A DNA stretch of 18,226 nucleotides from Bog-473 sp052148295. GTDB lineage: Bacteria; Actinomycetota; Acidimicrobiia; Acidimicrobiales; RAAP-2. Position 1 is the stretch's first letter, and each line of letters begins with the position of its first letter. This document shows, piece by piece, positions 1 through 6,964 of the stretch. The notes under the pieces are model-generated. The model was not told the DNA's origin. It made no database searches and saw only the letters and a program-made list of their open reading frames with translations. Location of the stretch: assembly GCA_052148295.1 (NCBI GenBank), contig JBKQIP010000121.1:1-18226 (forward strand). The letters are read 5' to 3'. Both the position numbers and the translations under genes were made by a program.

Positions 1-1296
1 CCGGCGGGCGGGTCGCAGACCTTCACCTTGTCGGCCAAGACCCCGGCCCAGCCGGGCGACGTGGCGGGCTCGATCGTCCTCACCGGCACCAAGGGTCCGG
101 CCTTCGCCGCCACCACGACGATCCCGGTGACGCTGCGGTCGCTCATCCCGACCCCGGACCCGTCGACCACGGTCACCACCACCCTCACGGGGGGGAACGG
201 GCGCGAGTACAACACGGGACAGACCGTCTACTACCAGGTGAACGTGCCGGCCGGCCTGCCCGAGCTGAACGCGACCATCTCCTCCCCCAACGCGGCGAAC
301 ACGTTCTACGCCGAGCTGATCGACCCGGTCACCGGCGAGGCGGCCTCGACGGCGGCCAGCGGGATCCCGGCCGTCGGGGCGGTCGGCAGCAGCGGCATCG
401 TGGCCGAGCCGGGGGCGCAGCTCCACGTCCTCGACCCCGACGCCGGCCTGTGGACCCTGGCCATCAATTTCTACAACCAGGTCTCGGGCACGGCGCTCAG
501 CCAGCCGATCACCATCACCTTGAACCAGACGCCGGTCCCGGTGGCGGCGGCCACGCTGCCGGACTCGACCGGGACGACGCTGACCGCCGGTCAGCCGACC
601 ACGGTCGATGTCTCGGTGACCAACAGCGGCACCACCCCCGAGGCGTACTTCATCGACGCCCGGTCGGACCAGACGACCCAGCTGTCCCTGTCCTCGCTGA
701 CGACCTCGCAGATGACGGTGCCCATCGACAGCACCAACCTGCCGCTGTACATGGTGCCGACCCACACCACTTCGGTGACGGCCAGCGCCACGGCGCCGGC
801 GCCGATCTTCTTCGACTACTGGTGGGTCTTCGGGGACCCCGACCTGATCTCGACGGGTAGCCCCCTCAGCAACAGCCCCAGCGGGACGTACAACGCCAGC
901 CCGGTGGTGGCCGGGGAGTGGGCGATCACCCCCTTCCAGGACGGGCCAGACGGGGCCAACGGCGTCACCCCGGTGACGGCCCAGACGGCATACTCGGTCG
1001 TCACCCAGGCCTTCGACCCGGCGGTGACGGCACCCAGCGGCGACCTCTGGCTGCAGGCGGTCGACCCCGGTGCGCTGTTGAACCCCTACGTCGTGGCCCC
1101 GGGGCAGACGGTGATCATCCCGGTCACCATCACGCCCAGCGGGACCCCGGGCAGCACCGTCAGCGGCACGCTGTACGTCGATGACGTCACCACGGTGGCC
1201 GGCGGGGCCACCTGGAACGAGCTGGCGGCGAACGTCAGCCAGGCCAGTGACCTGGCTGCGCTGCCCTACGAGTACACCATCGGGGCGGCCAAGTAG
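1..1296 (+). CDS. C-terminal part of a secreted protein, probably a subtilisin-like (S8) serine peptidase
   Basis: The reading frame is open from base 1, so the true start lies upstream; the TTG at 28 is not a convincing start. About 431 residues are visible. They are rich in Thr, Ser, Pro, Gly and Val, have no Cys, and look like consecutive beta-sandwich modules of an extracellular protein. The last ~60 residues (a proline/glycine-rich strand, then SGTLYVDD, and near the end LPYEYTIGA) resemble the C-terminal extension of large actinobacterial S8 peptidases as I remember them. The catalytic Asp/His/Ser region would lie outside the window, so the peptidase call is family inference. No C-terminal membrane anchor or sorting signal is visible; the protein ends in GAAK. 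It is convergent with the S11 gene that follows. It could instead be another large secreted adhesin-like protein. Confidence 0.6.
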   Translation, partial: PAGGSQTFTLSAKTPAQPGDVAGSIVLTGTKGPAFAATTTIPVTLRSLIPTPDPSTTVTTTLTGGNGREYNTGQTVYYQVNVPAGLPELNATISSPNAANTFYAELIDPVTGEAASTAASGIPAVGAVGSSGIVAEPGAQLHVLDPDAGLWTLAINFYNQVSGTALSQPITITLNQTPVPVAAATLPDSTGTTLTAGQPTTVDVSVTNSGTTPEAYFIDARSDQTTQLSLSSLTTSQMTVPIDSTNLPLYMVPTHTTSVTASATAPAPIFFDYWWVFGDPDLISTGSPLSNSPSGTYNASPVVAGEWAITPFQDGPDGANGVTPVTAQTAYSVVTQAFDPAVTAPSGDLWLQAVDPGALLNPYVVAPGQTVIIPVTITPSGTPGSTVSGTLYVDDVTTVAGGATWNELAANVSQASDLAALPYEYTIGAAK

Positions 1297-1302
1297 GGGC
1301 AC

Positions 1303-1317
1303 TCGGCGCCACGCCGA
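1303..1317. terminator. Small hairpin between convergent genes
   Basis: TCGGCG (1303-1308) and CGCCGA (1312-1317) form a 6-bp GC-rich stem with a 3-nt loop. The hairpin fills the 21-nt gap between two convergent stop codons, so it could act on both strands. There is no T tract, and the very small loop makes it weak evidence. Confidence 0.35.
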
Positions 1318-2688
1318 TCACCGGCGGGTCAGCCGCCAGAGGGCCGAGGGCCCCGGCAGGGGCACCGTGGTGTGCAGGACCACGTCGGTGACCTGCCCGC
1401 CCTGGTCGACCCGGAGCAGGCCGACGCGGGTGCCGGCGGGGACGGGCGGGGCCAACGCCCCCAGGTGCACGTCGAGGGGGACGCCCAGGCCGGACCAGGC
1501 GGTGACGCTGGGCGACGTCGATGCCGTCACCGGGGTCGAGGCACCCCACGGGGTCACGATCCGCCCCACGACGTGGCCGGCCGGGAAGAGCGCTCGGGGG
1601 GCGATGGCGGCGAAGGCCACCTTCACCAGCAGATCGGCCTCGTTCACGGCGGCGGTGTTGGGGCTGGTCCCCTCCTGACCGAGCACGGCGCCGATGAGGG
1701 TCACGGTCCTCCCCCCGACGGTCTGCTGCGCCGCGAAGAGGAAACACCCGCCCGCGGCGTCGTCGGACCCGGTCTTGATGCCGATGATCCCGTCCTGGCC
1801 CAGGTCGAAGTCGAGGTTGTAGACGAGCCCGGCCAGCGGGAGGGTGACCTGGGGCAGGGAGACGATCTGGCGGAAGACGGGGATGGCCATGGCGGCCCGC
1901 CCCAGGCTGATCAGGTCGGTCGGCGTGCTCACCGTGCCGGCGTCCAGGCCGCTCGGGTCGGTGACGCGGGTGGAATGGAGCCCGAGGGCCTGCGCGGCGG
2001 CGTTCATCTTGGCCACGAATGCGGTGGTGGTCCCGGCGTCCCAGTCGGCGAGCAGCGTGGCCAGGTCGTTGCCCGAGGCGACGAGCAGGCCCTCGAGCGC
2101 CTGCAGCTCGGTCAGGGTCTCCCCCGGGGCCACCGTCACCTCCGCATCCTGTGCGGCCATCCCGCTTCGGTAGGCCGCCACGGTCTCGGGCGTCACCGCG
2201 ATGGCCGGGCCGGCAGCACCGGGAGCCAGCGGATGATCCTTGAGGATGACGTAGGCGGTCAGGACGGTGGCGGTGCCGGCCACCGGGACGGGCTTGGTGT
2301 CCCGGACCGGCCCGAGGCTTCCGACGCCCTCGACCGTCAGCGCCGCCGATCCGATGGGCGGCAGCGGTAACGAGGGGGGCGCTCCGGGGAAGCGGAGCGG
2401 GAGCGCGACGGCCGAGTGGTACGTGGGCGAGGGGATCGGGCGGAACCACTGGACGCCCGCCCCGGCCACCAGCAGGACCACGACCAGGACGACGACGACC
2501 GTTGCCACGGTGCGCTTGAGGCGAGCGGTCCTCTCCCAGGCGATGGACCGGATCTCGTCCGCGCTCATCAGCGGGATGCGCTCGCCCAGCGCGGCGAGCC
2601 GCTGCTCGCTCCCCTTCGACAGCTCCCGGCGGTGGCGGCGGCGATGAGCCGGGCCCCTGCCCGCTCCCACGAGGTCGCCTTCGCCCAT
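1318..2688 (-). CDS. Membrane-anchored S11 (D-alanyl-D-alanine carboxypeptidase-fold) protein lacking the SxxK nucleophile pair
   Basis: The 456-residue protein has a basic cytoplasmic N-terminus, one transmembrane segment (about 60-80) and an extracellular S11 penicillin-binding-protein domain (about 115-345). The rest is a C-terminal region resembling the accessory domain of this family. In active members the motifs are SxxK, SxN and KTG. Here SGN (205-207) and KTG (305-307) are present. The segment that should read A-S-x-x-K before the VMTA-like helix reads A-G-T-A-T (137-141), so both catalytic Ser and Lys are replaced (by Gly138 and Thr141). The codons are clear (ggc, acc), and the flanking residues keep the family pattern. 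The protein is therefore probably a non-catalytic peptidoglycan-binding or regulatory relative. The ATG at 2688 lies 8 nt after a TACTGT element, which supports a leaderless start; an in-frame ATG at codon 41 is the alternative. Confidence 0.85.
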   Translation of the reverse strand: MGEGDLVGAGRGPAHRRRHRRELSKGSEQRLAALGERIPLMSADEIRSIAWERTARLKRTVATVVVVLVVVLLVAGAGVQWFRPIPSPTYHSAVALPLRFPGAPPSLPLPPIGSAALTVEGVGSLGPVRDTKPVPVAGTATVLTAYVILKDHPLAPGAAGPAIAVTPETVAAYRSGMAAQDAEVTVAPGETLTELQALEGLLVASGNDLATLLADWDAGTTTAFVAKMNAAAQALGLHSTRVTDPSGLDAGTVSTPTDLISLGRAAMAIPVFRQIVSLPQVTLPLAGLVYNLDFDLGQDGIIGIKTGSDDAAGGCFLFAAQQTVGGRTVTLIGAVLGQEGTSPNTAAVNEADLLVKVAFAAIAPRALFPAGHVVGRIVTPWGASTPVTASTSPSVTAWSGLGVPLDVHLGALAPPVPAGTRVGLLRVDQGGQVTDVVLHTTVPLPGPSALWRLTRR

Positions 2689-2696
2689 GAGCGCCG

Positions 2697-2702
2697 ACAG
2701 TA
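2697..2702 (-). promoter_or_regulatory. -10-like TACTGT element for the S11 gene
   Basis: On the minus strand TACTGT (2702 to 2697) is followed by 8 nt and then the ATG at 2688. There is no Shine-Dalgarno sequence. This spacing fits an actinobacterial TAnnnT -10 box with a leaderless transcript. No clear -35 was seen. Confidence 0.45.
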
Positions 2703-2840
2703 CGACCGCACCGCCGACGGCGCAGCGCGGGGGCCCGACGCGTTACCCGGGGTGCCCGCTCCACCGGGCCCGATGCCGCCGGGGGCACCGAGGGCGCGGG
2801 CGGCTCACGGACTCCCCGTCACCGGGCGCCGAGCGGGCCG

Positions 2841-3140
2841 TCAGGACGTGCGCCGGCACCGGGCCGCCGCCTCGGGCGAGCGGTGGTGCACCGGGCAGGT
2901 CCCATGGCGGTAGACGGGTGGCTTGCCCGCATCGGGTGGTGGGGCGGGTTGCCGATCCGGCTGCTCGTCCGGCTGCTCGTCGGGTTGCAGGTGGGGTCGG
3001 GGACGAGCGAGCCACGTGCTCGGCTCGTCGTCGAACGCGGCGTCGCCGCGACGAGGAGCGCGGGACCAGAGGATGACGAGCCCCGCCGCCACCAGGGCGA
3101 GGACGGCCCACAGGGTCGCTCTCCGTCGTGGGCGCGCCAC
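2841..3140 (-). CDS. Small single-pass membrane protein with a C-terminal Cys/His motif
   Basis: The 99-residue protein starts at GTG. It has a basic N-terminus, one transmembrane helix (about 9-26), and an acidic and proline-rich linker containing two copies of PDEQ (from about 53). The C-terminal tail holds C82-P-V-H85-H86 and C95, which could bind a metal or form a disulfide. I do not recognise the family. Support for a real gene comes from the ordered layout (basic end, hydrophobic helix, polar linker, Cys/His tail). Competing frames over the same bases are Arg/Pro-rich and look like shadows. The upstream GAAGAG is a weak ribosome-binding site. It lies upstream of the S11 gene on the same strand with a gap of about 150 nt and is divergent from the gene at 3426. 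Confidence 0.5.
   Translation of the reverse strand: MARPRRRATLWAVLALVAAGLVILWSRAPRRGDAAFDDEPSTWLARPRPHLQPDEQPDEQPDRQPAPPPDAGKPPVYRHGTCPVHHRSPEAAARCRRTS
2958..2981. repeat. Two tandem 12-nt repeats
   Basis: CGGCTGCTCGTC occurs twice in tandem. Read on the minus strand it encodes the duplicated PDEQ of the small membrane protein's linker. The length probably varies between strains through slippage. Confidence 0.7.
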
Positions 3141-3316
3141 TGCTCTTCAGCCGTCGGTCACGGCCCGAGGCCGTGCTCTCGAACCCGTGAGGGTGTTCGA
3201 CGGGTTGGGTGGAGGCTCACCGGGTCCAAGCGTATCGTCTGGTCGCCCGCATCCAGGGCTTCACCCGATCGGCGAGGAGGGTGGAGGCCCGGGCCGGAGC
3301 CACCGACCCCGGGAGG

Positions 3317-3363
3317 GACGGTCCGGTCCGGACGATCCGATCGAGCGGATTTGACGGTCCGGT
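3317..3363. repeat. 11-bp direct repeat and an inverted repeat upstream of a promoter
   Basis: GACGGTCCGGT occurs at 3317-3327 and again at 3353-3363, 36 bp apart. The second copy overlaps the -35 box at 3351. Between them ATCCG (3335-3339) and CGGAT (3346-3350) form an inverted repeat that ends just before the -35. The positions suit an operator, but no regulator can be named. Confidence 0.4.
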
Positions 3364-3379
3364 GCACACATCGTCTAAT
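3351..3379 (+). promoter_or_regulatory. Sigma-70-type promoter for the 87-residue membrane protein
   Basis: TTGACG (3351-3356), a 17-nt spacer and TCTAAT (3374-3379) match the -35 and -10 consensus at 5 of 6 positions each. The expected transcript start near 3386 gives a ~40-nt leader with a ribosome-binding site before the ATG at 3426. Confidence 0.7.
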
Positions 3380-3425
3380 GCTCCCTGTCGGATCAATCCG
3401 CTTCCCGTGAGACGAAGGATGGCAC

Positions 3426-3689
3426 ATGGCGTCACAGAACAAGCAGTCTTCAATCGACACGACTCTCATCGTCGGGGCCGCGGCTTTAGGAGTGGTGGGT
3501 TCGCTGCTGGTGGGCGTGGCCGTGTTCCTGGGCGGGAGCGCGTTGGTGTCCGCCGCCCGGCAATGGGCGCGCCAGCAGGAGACGCCGCCCACCGAGGCGG
3601 CGCGGATCAAGTACACCCAGCTCAAGAGGGCGGCCACGGCCGGTGTCGCGGCCGGCGCCGATGCCTGGCAGAGCCCGCCGGCGAGCTGA
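3426..3689 (+). CDS. Small membrane protein of unknown function
   Basis: The 87-residue protein begins with a short polar stretch, has one glycine/valine-rich transmembrane helix (about 13-37) that may extend further, and ends in a charged, Gln/Arg/Lys-containing tail (about 45-87) that is probably helical. There are no Cys residues and no motif I recognise. The start is well supported: GAAGGA at 3414-3419 lies 6 nt before the ATG, and a near-consensus promoter lies upstream. It is transcribed away from the other small membrane protein (2841-3140) across a shared 285-nt region, so the two may be co-regulated. Function cannot be assigned. Confidence 0.7.
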   Translation: MASQNKQSSIDTTLIVGAAALGVVGSLLVGVAVFLGGSALVSAARQWARQQETPPTEAARIKYTQLKRAATAGVAAGADAWQSPPAS

Positions 3690-3882
3690 GCGATGCCCTC
3701 GGGCCACGGGACGATGCACCAGGTGCACGCGCCCGAGGACGTGGAACGGAGCAGTCGAGAAGGTTGAGGGCGGGTCCACCCCGACGTCGTGGTCGCCCGG
3801 GAACCGCCGAGCGCACCTGTTACCGTCGTAGCGCACCGCGCCGCCTTCGATGACGATCGCGCCGGGCCCTGCGGACAACTGT

Positions 3883-3890
3883 GGAGGAGG
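3883..3890 (+). promoter_or_regulatory. Ribosome-binding site fixing the start at 3895
   Basis: GGAGGAGG lies immediately before the GTG at 3895. It favours this start over the upstream ATG at 3850, which would put 15 extra residues ahead of the signal peptide. A TACCGT element at 3821-3826 could be the -10 box. Confidence 0.7.
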
Positions 3891-3894
3891 AGAC

Positions 3895-4431
3895 GTGAAG
3901 CTGCCCCGGTCCGACGCGACCCCCGCCGCGCCCCGCAGGTTGCGGAAGGCCCTGTGTCTGGTCGTCGTGGCGGCGTCGGGAACCCTCGCCGTCGGGGGAG
4001 CGCCCCTGGTCGCCGGGGCGGCGCCTCCCGATCGGACCACCTTCAAGCTGACCGGAGGGGTCAACGGCACCCTGACGATGCCCAACCGGCGATGCCAAGG
4101 CGCGGACAGCAAGTTCTCTTTTGCCGGCCAGGCGCTGGCGCAGTCACAATCCGACGTCTGGTCCGTGTTCGTCACCACGCCGGACGCACAAGGCGGTACC
4201 TGGAAGAAGTTCGGCCGCACGGAGGCCGAACAGGGAAGACTTGGTGTCGTCTTGCAGACCCAGTCGAGCAGCGGGGCCAACGAGTGGATCATCGAGAGCG
4301 GCACCCTCAGGACGAGCCGGGGGACGGGGAGCCTCAACGGGGTGCTCGGGTTCGAGACCTCCTATGACTCGAGTCCCTCCGGTCCGGTGATCCACGTGAG
4401 CGGGTCATGGGGCTGCACCAGACGGAGCTGA
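3895..4431 (+). CDS. Small secreted protein of unknown function
   Basis: From the GTG at 3895 the protein has 178 residues. The N-terminus is a classical signal peptide: a basic stretch (RRLRK), a hydrophobic core to about residue 35, and a small-residue cleavage region (VAGA followed by APPD, about 39-46). The mature part of about 135 residues is rich in Gly, Ser and Thr with alternating strand-like segments, suggesting a small beta-barrel or sandwich. It has two Cys, one near its start (NRRC) and one four residues before its end (WGC), which would tie both ends by a disulfide. No known family is recognised. It is convergent with pdxH, 66 nt away. Confidence 0.75.
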   Translation: MKLPRSDATPAAPRRLRKALCLVVVAASGTLAVGGAPLVAGAAPPDRTTFKLTGGVNGTLTMPNRRCQGADSKFSFAGQALAQSQSDVWSVFVTTPDAQGGTWKKFGRTEAEQGRLGVVLQTQSSSGANEWIIESGTLRTSRGTGSLNGVLGFETSYDSSPSGPVIHVSGSWGCTRRS

Positions 4432-4441
4432 TCCGCTGGAC

Positions 4442-4479
4442 CGTGGGCGCCCGTCGGGGTCAGCCGTGAGGAGCCCACG
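4442..4479. terminator. Weak hairpin between convergent genes
   Basis: CGTGGGC (4442-4448) pairs with GCCCACG (4473-4479), a 7-bp stem around a 24-nt loop, between the stops of the secreted protein and pdxH. There is no T tract and the loop is long, so support is modest. Confidence 0.3.
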
Positions 4480-4497
4480 CCGGGAGATCGGACCCGG

Positions 4498-5097
4498 TCA
4501 CGGTGACAGGCGTTCGATCTTCCATCTCCCCGCCTCGACCCGGTACCGGAGCCGGTCGTGGAGTCGGTCCGCGCCCTCTTCCCACAGCTCCACGACGGCG
4601 GGCCGGATCCGGTAGCCACCCCAGCGCGGTGGACGGGGCAGCCCCGAGTCGTCGGGAAACGCCTCGGTCAGTTCGAGGACCCGCTGTTCGAGCTCGGCTC
4701 GGGTGGCGACGACGTGGCTCTGGTGGCTGGCCATGGCGCTGCGCCGGGCCCCGACGGGCCGCGACCGCCAGTAGGCATCGGATTGATCGTCCTCAACCTC
4801 TTCGACGGCCCCGGACACGCGGACCTGGCGGTGCACGGGGAGGAGCCAATGGAAGAGTGCCGCCGCCACCGGGTTCGACGACAGATCCCGGCCCTTGTCG
4901 CTGTCCCGGTCGGTGTAGAAGACGAGACCCCGGTCGTCCAGGCCGCGCAGCAGCACCATCCGGGCGGAAGGTCGCCCATCGGTCGTGGCCGTGGCGACGG
5001 CCATGGCCTCGGGCATGGGCTCGCCCGCGGTGCGTGCGCTGTCGTACCATCGCGACAGCTGGGTCATCGGTTCGGGATCGACGGACGCTTCGTCCAT
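4498..5097 (-). CDS. pdxH: Pyridoxamine 5'-phosphate oxidase
   Basis: The protein has about 199 residues, the usual length for PdxH, the FMN enzyme that oxidises pyridoxine or pyridoxamine 5'-phosphate to pyridoxal phosphate in the cytosol. It shows the family landmarks in order: a WYDSA-type N-terminal helix, SARMVLLRG followed by GLVFYT (FMN-binding strands), a SxKGRDL-like loop, the ALFHW strand, a QVRVSG strand, and the WGGYRI region. It ends with the diagnostic RWKIERLSP, where Trp-Lys-Ile and Arg-Leu belong to the substrate and FMN site. I chose the ATG at 5097; an in-frame GTG at 5103 adds two residues. Neither has a Shine-Dalgarno sequence. ATACTGT immediately upstream suggests a leaderless start. 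It is a single gene with no PLP-pathway neighbour in view. Confidence 0.93.
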   Translation of the reverse strand: MDEASVDPEPMTQLSRWYDSARTAGEPMPEAMAVATATTDGRPSARMVLLRGLDDRGLVFYTDRDSDKGRDLSSNPVAAALFHWLLPVHRQVRVSGAVEEVEDDQSDAYWRSRPVGARRSAMASHQSHVVATRAELEQRVLELTEAFPDDSGLPRPPRWGGYRIRPAVVELWEEGADRLHDRLRYRVEAGRWKIERLSP

Positions 5098-5103
5098 GGT
5101 CAC

Positions 5104-5408
5104 AGTATGGTCGCACCAGAGCGGGCGTTCGGGCGCTGGTGCGTCGGTCCGTGTCGTGACCGTCGCGGCGCGTGAGTCGTCGCGAGGGTCTGGCGCCGCG
5201 GGGTCCTCGGAACCCTCTTGCTCGGAACCCTATTGGACGAACAGCTCGGCCAGGGAGGCTCCGTCGTGACCGACCCCGATGTCCACCCACGACGCGCCGA
5301 GGATGCTCATTCGCGAGAGCCCCGCTCGGCCTCGACCTCAGGGTCGTTCCGTCGCCGCGACGCATGAGCGGGGGCGGTGGCACCGGGGGCGCAGCCGGTG
5401 CTGCAACA
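5104..5408. other. 305-nt intergenic stretch without a convincing gene
   Basis: It lies between the pdxH start and the end of the DUF202 pair. It contains an 11-nt direct repeat, CTCGGAACCCT, at 5206-5216 and 5221-5231 (15-nt period). It also contains an AGGGAGG-like site 7 nt before a GTG at 5266, but that frame gives only about 33 Arg/Ser-rich residues. Nothing else is supported. It may be regulatory, or the remnant of a lost gene. Confidence 0.5.
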
Positions 5409-5756
5409 TCACCCGGGAAGCACGGCGCCGACGACGAAGGCAGCCGCAGCCAGGATCACCGTTCCGAGCATCAACATCCGGCAGGTCGGCATCCCCAGGA
5501 CGGAGTGATCGGGATCAGCCTTGGTCCGGAGGGCCTGCCGCATGCCGAGCGCCCACACCACCGCGCCGGCGGCGATGAGGACCAGCGCGAGGACCGACTT
5601 GTACCCGTCGAGCGGCCACAGGTGGCGCAGCATGATGGCGACGGCCACCACCACCGCCAAGCCGGAACGGTTCCAGGCCAGATCGGTCCGGTCATGGGCC
5701 AGCCCCGCATCATCGAACTCGGCGCCGTCCCCCTCGTCCGGGCCCGCCGTGGACAC
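5409..5756 (-). CDS. DUF202 family membrane protein (second of a tandem pair)
   Basis: The 115-residue protein has three hydrophobic segments (about 31-45, 53-71 and 93-113). The DUF202 signature precedes the first helix: D-R-T-D-L-A-W-N-R-S (about 22-31). DUF202 (YidH-like) proteins are small inner-membrane proteins without an established biochemical role. The start is GTG at 5756 and lacks a strong ribosome-binding site. It lies 9 nt after the stop of the upstream DUF202 gene, so it is almost certainly co-transcribed. The short acidic N-terminal tail (about 1-20) is cytoplasmic by prediction. Confidence 0.82.
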   Translation of the reverse strand: MSTAGPDEGDGAEFDDAGLAHDRTDLAWNRSGLAVVVAVAIMLRHLWPLDGYKSVLALVLIAAGAVVWALGMRQALRTKADPDHSVLGMPTCRMLMLGTVILAAAAFVVGAVLPG

Positions 5757-5765
5757 CGGACCGCG

Positions 5766-6122
5766 CTACTTGGGGCCGAGGGTGGCCAGGACGAGGGCGA
5801 TCACGGCCACCACGCCGACGCCGACCGAGAGCACCAAGGGCATCGGAGACCGGGGCAGCGGTTGGTCCCGCCGCATGGCGCGCTGGTTGGCCTGCCAGTG
5901 GAGGAAGCTCGTGACGGCAACGAGGGCGCCCAGGGCGATCAACGGGAGCCCGAGGATGCGCCGGCCGCCGGCGACGTGGAACTCGGGGAGGAGCTGGGTC
6001 GCGGCCACCCCGGTCGCGATGAGGGCCAACGCGGTCCGGTTCCAGGCGAGGAAGGTCCGCTCGTTGGCGTAGGTGAACCTGACGTCCGGCTCGTGTTCTT
6101 CGGGAGGGGGGTCTTCGTCCAC
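5766..6122 (-). CDS. DUF202 family membrane protein (first of a tandem pair)
   Basis: From the GTG at 6122 the protein has 118 residues. It has an acidic, Pro-rich N-terminus, the DUF202 signature Y-A-N-E-R-T-F-L-A-W-N-R-T (18-30), and three transmembrane helices (about 31-45, 54-72 and 94-114). The frame stays open far upstream, but that extension is Arg/Ser/Cys-rich and runs into the divergent DinB-like gene, so it is rejected. The two tandem proteins share the E/D-R-T-x-L-A-W-N-R core but differ elsewhere, as expected for an old duplication. They may form a heteromeric membrane complex; this is inference. Confidence 0.82.
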   Translation of the reverse strand: MDEDPPPEEHEPDVRFTYANERTFLAWNRTALALIATGVAATQLLPEFHVAGGRRILGLPLIALGALVAVTSFLHWQANQRAMRRDQPLPRSPMPLVLSVGVGVVAVIALVLATLGPK

Positions 6123-6298
6123 GCTGATACCGCTGGCAGCATACCGACACTCCGGTTCCCCCGTTAGGACAGTGCACGAAGGAGAGAGGGCACCAGGCCG
6201 ACACGGGCGCTTCCTGTCGCGACGCCGGGTGGCACCGCGGAGACAACCGCGGCGAGCAGGCGCGGAGAACAGGCGCAGGGCCGGGCAGCCGCGGGAAA

Positions 6299-6304
6299 TA
6301 GGGT
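6299..6304 (+). promoter_or_regulatory. Possible -10 box (TAGGGT) for the DinB-like gene
   Basis: TAGGGT fits the actinobacterial TAnnnT pattern and sits 29 nt before the ATG at 6334, leaving room for the AGAGGAG ribosome-binding site (6321-6327). No clear -35 was seen. Confidence 0.3.
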
Positions 6305-6333
6305 GGCACCGAGACGAGCGAGAGGAGCGCCGG

Positions 6334-6840
6334 ATGGCGAGCTCGGACCTGTTGGCCGACGCGTTCGAGAGGGTACGCGACGCGGTGTACCCCGCGGTGA
6401 ACGGCCTGTCCCGCGACGACCTGTCGTTCCGTCTCGACGCCGAGTCCAATTCCATCGCCTGGCTGGTCTGGCACCTGACCCGGATACAGGACGATGCCGT
6501 GGCGGAGCTCGCCGGCACCGAGCAGGTGTGGTCGGCCCGTGGGTGGTTCACACGCTTCGCTCTGCCTCTCGATCCCTCCGATACCGGGTACGGTCACGGG
6601 CCCGGAGACGTGGCTGCGGTCACGGCCGACGCCGAGTTGCTGCTGGCCTACTTCGAGGACGTCCATGCCCGGACGCTGGGCTACGTCACCGCGCTCTCGG
6701 AGTCCGACCTGGGCTCGGTGGTCGACCGGTCCTGGGATCCGCCGGTCACGGTGAGCATCCGGTTGGTGAGCGTGATCGCCGACGACCTGCAGCACGCCGG
6801 GCAGGCCGCCTTCGTCCGGGGGGTGCTGCAGCGCCGCTGA
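6334..6840 (+). CDS. DinB/DUF664-like four-helix-bundle protein
   Basis: The 168-residue protein has the length and pattern of DUF664 / DinB-superfamily proteins, some of which are mycothiol- or bacillithiol-dependent transferases or isomerases with a metal site of three histidines. Visible candidates are His47 in I-A-W-L-V-W-H-L and His154 in D-D-L-Q-H-A-G-Q, the two most conserved family motifs; the third ligand is less clear (His88 or His111). The start at 6334 is preferred because AGAGGAG lies 6 nt upstream and the first helix begins right after it; the frame is open further back but that part looks non-coding. Substrate and thiol cofactor are unknown. It is divergent from the DUF202 pair. 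Confidence 0.8.
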   Translation: MASSDLLADAFERVRDAVYPAVNGLSRDDLSFRLDAESNSIAWLVWHLTRIQDDAVAELAGTEQVWSARGWFTRFALPLDPSDTGYGHGPGDVAAVTADAELLLAYFEDVHARTLGYVTALSESDLGSVVDRSWDPPVTVSIRLVSVIADDLQHAGQAAFVRGVLQRR

Positions 6841-6953
6841 CCCGCTGACCCGCTGACGGCGGCATGGGTGCCACCGGGGTCTCGGTTGCTCCGTGGGCTA
6901 CCGTCGGGTGAGTGTCAAGCTTCCACGCGTCCGGCGGATCGGCCGGAGCGGAC

Positions 6954-6958
6954 GAGGA
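6954..6958 (+). promoter_or_regulatory. Ribosome-binding site fixing the sulfotransferase start
   Basis: GAGGA lies 6 nt before the ATG at 6965 and favours it over in-frame starts upstream. A TACCGT at 6899-6904 could be the -10 box of the corresponding promoter. Confidence 0.5.
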
Positions 6959-6964
6959 CCGCCC

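Noticed and set aside
1235..2788. Long minus-strand frame overlapping the S11 gene
   Set aside because: Its translation is dominated by Arg, Pro, Gly and His and is a shadow of the S11 frame in high-GC DNA.
3799..3821. GGGAAC...GTT considered as an ECF sigma-factor promoter
   Set aside because: The spacer is about 14 nt, shorter than usual for that class, so the match is likely to be chance.
5266..5369. Short plus-strand frame starting at GTG with an AGGGAGG-like ribosome-binding site
   Set aside because: It encodes only about 33 Arg/Ser-rich residues with no recognisable feature and no downstream continuation in another frame that looks like a protein.
6123..6551. N-terminal extension of the first DUF202 protein on the minus strand
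   Set aside because: It is Arg/Ser/Cys-rich, lacks the family pattern and overlaps the DinB-like gene on the other strand; the GTG at 6122 gives a family-sized protein.
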